From positions 1-15,478 of the forward strand of contig CAZPCZ010000030.1 in the NCBI GenBank assembly GCA_964585225.1: a DNA stretch of 15,478 bases. Direction: 5' to 3'. Of the stretch, positions 11,382 to 15,478 are shown piece after piece. Both the position numbers and the translations under genes were made by a program. A model generated the notes under the pieces. That model was not told where the DNA came from and searched no databases. It saw only the letters and a list, made by a program, of their open reading frames with translations. The DNA is from CAZPCZ01 sp964585225 (GTDB lineage: Bacteria; Patescibacteriota; Patescibacteriia; JACPHY01). Numbering within the stretch: position 1 is the first letter of the stretch; each line of letters begins with the position of its first letter.

Positions 11382-13304
11382 TTACGCCGAGAGCCCACTC
11401 GCGACCATGCGGGCGGCGAGGTCGAGCTCGGGGAGCGCCCAGCGGAGGCTCGCGACCGCGCCGATGTCCGCGCGGTTCATCGCGAGGAGCATCGCGAGCG
11501 CGGTGGCCGCTGACGCCCCGTTGTACTGGAGCATCGTGCGGATGTACGTCGGATCCACGGCACCTTGGTACTCGGGCTCCTTCACCCCGCGGGCGAGTCG
11601 TCCGAGAAGGTCGTGGTTGCGGATGAGGAACGCGATGAGCAGGCGCTCCTCCTCGGTGAGCCAGGTCGGGGCGAACGATTTCCACTGTCGCATCCCGATC
11701 CGTCCGTGCGCACCCGGCGTGCGGACGTTCCACTTCTTCCCGAGGTCGTGGTAGAGTGCCGCGATGCGCAGCGCCTGTCGGTGCTCCGGGAGGTGATCGG
11801 TGTCGATGAGGAGGAGCACCGTCGCCGCGTGCTGGTGGAGCGGCCATCCCTGGTGCGTCGGTTTCTGCGGGACGCCGAACTGTGCGGCGAGCGCTTGCTC
11901 GAGGATGGGGTCCCGACTCGCCGACGGCACCGGGGCGCGGAGCTCGCCGAGGAGCCACTCGCGGAACTCCGCATCCCGCGCCTCCCATGGGGAACCGGTC
12001 GGGAACGGAGCGGGCTCCGGAACCGGTGGGGCGGTCGGCTGCTTCTCCGCTGCTGCGGCGAAACGTTGGAGCTCTTCCGCGAGCGCAGCCTCTGCGGCGG
12101 TGAGTGCGCTCCAGATCCGTTTCCCGCCATGCTCCATCGCGGTGACCGCGGTGTGGATCGTGGCCCAGTCCGGGATGACCGTCACCGGTTCGTGTCCAAT
12201 GAACGGGGCTGCGAGGCCCGGGTAGAAGCGGGTGAGGAGCTTCGCCTTCGTCTCTGCCTCGTGGGGGTCCGCGGTCGCGCTCGGCTGCAGGACGCCGCGA
12301 CGGAGATGGGCCTCCGCATCCGGTCCGCAGACGACGTGGAGACTGCCGTCCTCCCGAATCCGAACACCACCAGAGAGCCCGATAAGGTTGTGGGAGAGCT
12401 GGAGCGCCTCCTCGACCGTCTGGATGTCGATGCCGAGCTTCTCAGACATGAATGCGATCGCGTTCCCGACGCGCCACCGCTTGTGCGGCGCCTTGGTGGC
12501 GAGTCGTTCGTGCACGGTGCGGACCTCCGCATCGCTGCCGACCGCGACGCCGATGTCCCACGGCTCCTGCACTGGCCCGTACTGTCCGCTGAAGAACGGA
12601 CGGTAGAAGCTCCCGCCAACGAGGAAGGCATCCGGTGCAACTTCGTGGAGGAGCCAGAGCATGGTCCAGTCCCACGGGAGCCGTTCGTAGTCGAGGCGGA
12701 TCGCGTGTCGGATCGTCCGGTGCACGAGGTGGAGCGGCTGACGGGGATCGATATCGACGATCCGCATGCCGAGCTCGCGACATCGGCTGAGCGCCGACAT
12801 CTCATACTGCTCGGCGAGCGTAATTTTGCCGTGGTACCACGCGTCGTTCACGGGCCGGCCGAGCACAACCGCGCGCGAGCGCTGTCGGTGGAGGGAGAAC
12901 GCCGCGCGCTCGGCGACATTCGGGAGACTGAGGTGGAGGACCGTGACCGCCCACCCATTCGCGCTCGCGGTGTCGTGGAGCGCATCGACTTCTGGCTGCG
13001 ATCGCGGGAACCCATCCATGAGCGCCCACCGGTGGCGGCGGACGCTCTCGGTGAGCGGTCCGCTGATGAACGCACCGGCGAAGGCCTGGAGCCGCTCGTA
13101 CCACAGTCGTGGGTCTTCCATCTGTTCCGGCGTCTTCGCGAGGCCTCCTTCCTTCACGAAGCGACCGAGGCGGAGGCGAGGGATACCGAGTGCGGCGGCA
13201 ATGGTGGTGGCCTGCGTCGACTTCCCCATTCCGGGGTAGCCGAGGAGCGCGACGACCGCAGGGCGGCGACGTTCGTACGACTCTTGGTGCATGTCTTGGT
13301 GCAT
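11382..13304 (-). CDS. Three-domain fusion: adenylate-kinase-like P-loop, nucleotidyltransferase-like and HD hydrolase
   Basis: 640 residues. Residues about 15-205 are an adenylate-kinase-like P-loop domain: Walker A GYPGMGKST (22-30), RLRLGRFVKEGGLA, the NMP-kinase motif LMDGFPRSQPEVDAL (95-109), and a shortened lid region (HRQRSRAVVLGRPVND). Residues about 208-345 resemble a nucleotidyltransferase of the NTP_transf_6 (DUF925) type: AFLVGGSFYRP, WDIGVAV (249-255), RWRVGNAIAF, and the end GVRIREDGSLHVVCGPDAEAHLRRGVLQP. The catalytic DxD is DIG here, so activity is doubtful. A proline-rich linker (about 423-440) leads to an HD domain with HQHAA (490-494), YHDLGK (518-523), H533 and NHDL (563-566), as in CCA-adding enzymes. 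AAGGA lies about 6 nt before the ATG, and the start codon region is a 12-bp tandem repeat (MHQDMHQE). Function is unknown; it lies divergent from a TrmB-like regulator. Confidence 0.8.
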   Translation of the reverse strand: MHQDMHQESYERRRPAVVALLGYPGMGKSTQATTIAAALGIPRLRLGRFVKEGGLAKTPEQMEDPRLWYERLQAFAGAFISGPLTESVRRHRWALMDGFPRSQPEVDALHDTASANGWAVTVLHLSLPNVAERAAFSLHRQRSRAVVLGRPVNDAWYHGKITLAEQYEMSALSRCRELGMRIVDIDPRQPLHLVHRTIRHAIRLDYERLPWDWTMLWLLHEVAPDAFLVGGSFYRPFFSGQYGPVQEPWDIGVAVGSDAEVRTVHERLATKAPHKRWRVGNAIAFMSEKLGIDIQTVEEALQLSHNLIGLSGGVRIREDGSLHVVCGPDAEAHLRRGVLQPSATADPHEAETKAKLLTRFYPGLAAPFIGHEPVTVIPDWATIHTAVTAMEHGGKRIWSALTAAEAALAEELQRFAAAAEKQPTAPPVPEPAPFPTGSPWEARDAEFREWLLGELRAPVPSASRDPILEQALAAQFGVPQKPTHQGWPLHQHAATVLLLIDTDHLPEHRQALRIAALYHDLGKKWNVRTPGAHGRIGMRQWKSFAPTWLTEEERLLIAFLIRNHDLLGRLARGVKEPEYQGAVDPTYIRTMLQYNGASAATALAMLLAMNRADIGAVASLRWALPELDLAARMVASGLSA

Positions 13305-13349
13305 GCGATCCTTTTCTGGTGGGTTGTGAATGTCCGATCCGATGCACTC

Positions 13350-13378
13350 ATGATTCCGGACGAGCTAGACAGTGTCGA
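13350..13378 (-). promoter_or_regulatory. Possible promoter of the three-domain fusion gene
   Basis: On the minus strand TCGACA (about 13373-13378) and AATCAT (about 13350-13355) are separated by 17 bp. The -35 is close to consensus, the -10 only moderate. It faces away from the TrmB-like gene's promoter region. Confidence 0.35.
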
Positions 13379-13382
13379 TGTT

Positions 13383-13402
13383 TCATGATACTCTTATGAT
13401 GA
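13383..13402. promoter_or_regulatory. Candidate operator in the divergent intergenic region
   Basis: An imperfect inverted repeat TCATGAT-N6-ATGATGA (6 of 7 arm positions match) overlaps a TATGAT (13395-13400) that could be the -10 of the rightward gene. It is the only AT-rich dyad between the divergent genes, so it is a natural target for the TrmB-like protein. Confidence 0.45.
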
Positions 13403-13431
13403 GTTATCGAAATTTTCTCTGAGTAGCGCGA

Positions 13432-14241
13432 ATGAGTATGGTGACTTTGACGACGAAAAAATCGTCACTTACCGGAGCTCCGTTCGGGGGTCGCATCCGC
13501 ATGGATGACCTCCGGAAGACGCTCGTCGACCTCGGGCTCCCGACGCGAGAGGCGAGCCTCTACCTCTCGCTCCTCGGTCTCGGCAGCGCGAGCATGGTGG
13601 AGATCGCTCGTGCGTCGGGAACGCGTCGGACAACACTCTACCCGCGCGTGCTCCGCCTGCTCAAGAAGGGCGTCATTCGGACGGAGGTCGTCGGTCGCCG
13701 GAAACGATACACGGCGATCACGCCGGACGAGCTCTACAGCCTCCATCGCGCGCGGCTCGAACGCGTCCGCGACCTCCTTCCAAACCTCCACGCGCTCATG
13801 GGCGAGCGGAAGTCGGGGGCCCGCGTGCACGCGTTCGAAGGGCGGGAGCAGGTCATTGCGGTGTACGAGGATTTCCTGCGCGAGCGAGGCCGCGGAGTGC
13901 TCCTCGGGTTCATCGCCATCCAACCGACGCAGCGCGCACTGCCGGACTTCATGGTCACGTTCATCAATCGGCGGGTGCGCCGCGGCATCCACATGCGCGC
14001 GATCATGCCAGCCACTCCAGAAGCGCAGGAGCGGAAACGGCACGACGCCGAGGAGCTCCGTGAGACGCGGCTCATTCCCGCGGACCGTTGGGTGTTCACC
14101 GGCGACGTGTACGTGTATGGCGATCGCGTCGCAATCGTCTCACCAACAGAGCTCCGAGCGGTGCGCATCGAGAGCCCCGAGATTGCCCGAACCCTGCGCG
14201 CATTCTTCGAGCTCGCGTGGATCGGCGCTGCTCACATTTGA
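13432..14241 (+). CDS. TrmB-like transcriptional regulator
   Basis: 269 residues with the TrmB layout, a family frequent in archaea and scattered in candidate-phyla bacteria. Residues about 25-95 are a winged helix (LRKTLVDLGLPTREASLYLSLLGLGSASMVEIARASGTRRTTLYPRVLRLLKKGVI, then RRKRYTAITPDEL). A short helical linker (LYSLHRARLERVRDLLPNL) leads to a C-terminal effector domain of about 135 residues (EGREQVIAVYEDFL ... RRGIHMRAIMPATPE ... WVFTGDVYVYGDRVAIVSP) resembling the PLD-like TrmB sensor domain. The first 23 residues look unconserved, and the ATG at 13501 (MDDLRK) is an alternative start. It is divergent from the kinase-NTase-HD fusion. The stop overlaps the -35 of the rplJ promoter. The ligand is unknown. 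Confidence 0.82.
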   Translation: MSMVTLTTKKSSLTGAPFGGRIRMDDLRKTLVDLGLPTREASLYLSLLGLGSASMVEIARASGTRRTTLYPRVLRLLKKGVIRTEVVGRRKRYTAITPDELYSLHRARLERVRDLLPNLHALMGERKSGARVHAFEGREQVIAVYEDFLRERGRGVLLGFIAIQPTQRALPDFMVTFINRRVRRGIHMRAIMPATPEAQERKRHDAEELRETRLIPADRWVFTGDVYVYGDRVAIVSPTELRAVRIESPEIARTLRAFFELAWIGAAHI

Positions 14242-14266
14242 CACGCTCCGGGAGCTCTCGTACGCT
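14238..14266 (+). promoter_or_regulatory. Promoter of the rplJ-rplL operon
   Basis: -35 TTGACA (14238-14243) overlaps the stop codon of the TrmB-like gene. A 17-bp spacer and -10 TACGCT (14261-14266) follow. The start is expected near 14273, giving a leader of about 143 nt. Confidence 0.65.
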
Positions 14267-14289
14267 GAGTCCATCGCCAGAGACAGCGG

Positions 14290-14375
14290 CTGCCCGCCCA
14301 AAGCGCTGCAATGTTGCGGGCTTAATCTGGCCGCTCAGGCACGAGGCCAGCCCGCCAACTGCGGGCCAAGGTCGA
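14290..14375 (+). ncRNA. Ribosomal protein L10 leader-like RNA
   Basis: The L10(L12)4 complex represses its own mRNA by binding a kinked leader hairpin. Here GCGGG (14316-14320) pairs with CCCGC (14351-14355), and CTGGCC (14327-14332) pairs with GGCCAG (14345-14350), leaving an asymmetric bulge CTTAAT (14321-14326) as expected for a kink-turn. A competing stem pairs GCCCGC (14350-14355) with GCGGGC (14361-14366), so the CCCGC strand has two partners, as in a switch. Position directly before rplJ supports the call. Confidence 0.65.
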
Positions 14376-14415
14376 GGTACGTGCTTTCCAGTGGCGAGAA
14401 GGCGCGTTTTATTTT

Positions 14416-14949
14416 ATGGCGAAAACGAAAGTCCAGAAGCAGGAGACGGTGACCGGGATCGCGGATCGGCTCCAGCGCATGGCTGGTGCGGTGTTCACGG
14501 ATTTTGCGGGGCTCAAGGTTGCAGAGCTCGAGGAGCTCCGGCGGAACGCACGGGCGGCGAACTGTGAGTACCTCGTCGTGAAGCGGACGCTCTTCCGACG
14601 CGCGGCGAGCGATCGAGGGATTGGTGCCGACGTGGGGGGAGCAACTGGGAACCTGAGCGTGCTGTTCGGGTTCGCAGATCCGGTTGCGCCTGCGAAGATC
14701 GCGAAGCAGTTTGCGAAGGTCCACGCAGCACTCAAGGTGCTCGGCGGACTCATCCGCGAGGAGCTCGGCATCCGTCCGCTCGCGCAGGCAGAGGTCGCCG
14801 TACTCGGTGATCTCCCGAGTCGGGAGGAACTCATCGCGCGCGCGGTCGGGAGCATCGCCGCTCCGCTGCGCGGTATCGTGGGAGTGCTCCAAGGGAACCT
14901 CCGGAACCTCGTGGGAGTGCTCAGTGCGGTTCAGAAGACGAAGGCGTAA
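14416..14949 (+). CDS. rplJ: 50S ribosomal protein L10
   Basis: 177 residues, normal for L10, which anchors L7/L12 dimers to the ribosomal stalk. Visible features are the N-terminal QKQETVTGIADRLQRMAGAVFTDFAGLKVAELEELRRNARAANCEYLVVKRTLFRRA, LSVLFGFADPVAPAKIAKQFAKVHAALKVLGGLI, and the C-terminal helix LRGIVGVLQGNLRNLVGVLSAVQ that carries L12. The Shine-Dalgarno-like GAGAAGG (14396-14402) is 13 nt away, further than usual, so initiation may depend on the leader fold. rplL follows after 124 bp that contain a palindromic element. Confidence 0.96.
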   Translation: MAKTKVQKQETVTGIADRLQRMAGAVFTDFAGLKVAELEELRRNARAANCEYLVVKRTLFRRAASDRGIGADVGGATGNLSVLFGFADPVAPAKIAKQFAKVHAALKVLGGLIREELGIRPLAQAEVAVLGDLPSREELIARAVGSIAAPLRGIVGVLQGNLRNLVGVLSAVQKTKA

Positions 14950-14961
14950 TTACTACCCCCG

Positions 14962-15060
14962 CGTCATTTCGAGGAGCGGCGCGACGAGAAATCTCACAAG
15001 ATTGAACGTCCATACACACGGTGTGAGATCTCTCGCTCACTTCGTTCGCTCGAGATGACG
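14962..15060. repeat. About 99-bp imperfect palindrome between rplJ and rplL (MITE- or REP-like)
   Basis: Ends CGTCATTTCGAG (14962-14973) and CTCGAGATGACG (15049-15060) are inverted with one mismatch. Inside, GACGAGAAATCTCACA (from about 14983) mirrors TGTGAGATCTCTCG (15022-15035), leaving a short loop of about 25 nt. The sequence type (GTCATTTCGAG...CTCACTTCGTTCGCTCGAGATGAC) resembles short palindromic elements known from many bacterial genomes. It differs from the C-rich repeat family earlier in the window. Confidence 0.75.
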
Positions 15061-15073
15061 AGGGAACATGCGT

Positions 15074-15478
15074 ATGTCAGACACCGCAACCGTTGAAGTC
15101 CCCGCGAAGTTTCAGTCGCTCGTCGGGGAGATTGAAAAGATGAGCGTCCTTGACCTCGCGGAGCTTGTGAAGGTCCTCGAGGAGAAGTTCGGCGTCTCGG
15201 CAGCGGCGCCAGTCGCAATGATGGCGGCACCGGCAGCGGCAGCGGGCGCTGAGACCGCGGAGGAGCAGGCGGAGTTCAGCGTCGAGCTCACCGCGTCAGG
15301 CGACAAGAAGATCGACGTCATCAAGGCCCTCCGCACGTGCATGGAGATTGGCCTCAAGGACGCAAAGGACCTCGTCGACGCCGCACCGAAGATGATCAAG
15401 GAAGGCGTCCCAAAGGCCCAGGCCGCCGAGTGGAAGACGAAACTTGAAGCAGCTGGTGCGAAAGTGACGCTCAAATAG
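15074..15478 (+). CDS. rplL: 50S ribosomal protein L7/L12
   Basis: 134 residues. L7/L12 dimers on L10 recruit translation factors. The N-terminal dimerisation domain (VGEIEKMSVLDLAELVKVLEEKFGVSA) is followed by an alanine-rich hinge (APVAMMAAPAAAAGAE) and the C-terminal factor-binding domain (FSVELTASGDKKIDVIKALRTCMEIGLKDAKDLVDAAPKMIKEGVPKAQAAEWKTKLEAAGAKVTLK), all characteristic. The family usually has I/V-K-x-I-R at RTCMEI; here KALRTCMEI carries an unusual C. The start at 15074 is preferred over the ATG at 15068 because AGGGA (15061-15065) is 8 nt upstream. The stop is the last codon of the window. Confidence 0.96.
   Translation: MSDTATVEVPAKFQSLVGEIEKMSVLDLAELVKVLEEKFGVSAAAPVAMMAAPAAAAGAETAEEQAEFSVELTASGDKKIDVIKALRTCMEIGLKDAKDLVDAAPKMIKEGVPKAQAAEWKTKLEAAGAKVTLK

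Noticed and set aside
10561..11988. Long minus-strand open frame across pyrH
   Set aside because: It is a shadow of pyrH and crosses the terminator; its composition is arginine-rich with no domain.
11565..13388. Long plus-strand open frame of 607 codons
   Set aside because: It lies antisense to the fusion gene, which carries a Walker A motif, NMP-kinase signature and HD motif. The plus frame is arginine- and glutamate-rich shadow sequence caused by high GC.
1..15478. Alternative genetic code with TGA as glycine (code 25)
   Set aside because: TGA ends several genes at expected places (mraZ, rsmH, xseA, xseB, pyrH), and no internal TGA is needed in any gene.

Overview
The window is a GC-rich, densely coded bacterial stretch. 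It most likely comes from a Candidate Phyla Radiation (Patescibacteria) genome assembled from a metagenome; this is an inference. The supports are a pyruvoyl-dependent arginine decarboxylase, an archaeal-type UMP kinase, a secreted DUF4015-like putative glycoside hydrolase, a cell-division cluster cut down to three genes, and a 100-N scaffold gap. TGA is used as an ordinary stop, so code 25 does not apply.

Layout. At 1-2558 are the C-terminal part of RecQ helicase and DNA polymerase IV (dinB). At 2613-4132 are a small HExxH zincin and an exported glycoside-hydrolase-like protein whose 3' end is lost in the gap (4133-4232). At 4307-4543 is a transcription unit with its own promoter and terminator but no ORF, read here as a structured RNA of about 200 nt. 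At 4606-6385 is the mraZ-rsmH-ftsL operon, behind a promoter carrying five TGGGN-type MraZ boxes on 10-bp spacing. At 6542-11331 are xseA and then xseB, arginine decarboxylase, a DEDDy exonuclease fused to a WYL domain, a coiled-coil/HhH protein and pyrH, ending at a strong hairpin. At 11382-13304 (minus) is a 640-residue kinase-nucleotidyltransferase-HD fusion, divergent from a TrmB-like regulator (13432-14241). At 14238-15478 is rplJ-rplL with an L10-leader-like RNA.

The main finding is a family of short GC-rich palindromic repeats (CTCCCCCTC...GAGGGGGAG). Six copies lie in the first 7.1 kb. They are inserted in frame in recQ, twice inside dinB and once in xseA; another copy supplies the dinB stop codon, and one lies just upstream of a promoter. 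All interior copies fall in linkers or loops. The situation resembles Rickettsia palindromic elements.

Other points are a recurrent TGnTAYGRT-like extended -10 placed exactly 8 nt before the ATG of three genes, implying leaderless mRNAs; the three-domain kinase-NTase-HD fusion; the exonuclease-WYL fusion; the unassigned RNA before mraZ; and a different, roughly 99-bp palindrome between rplJ and rplL. Functionally the window is rich in DNA repair (RecQ, Pol IV, ExoVII, DEDDy exonuclease, HhH protein) together with division, translation and nucleotide metabolism.
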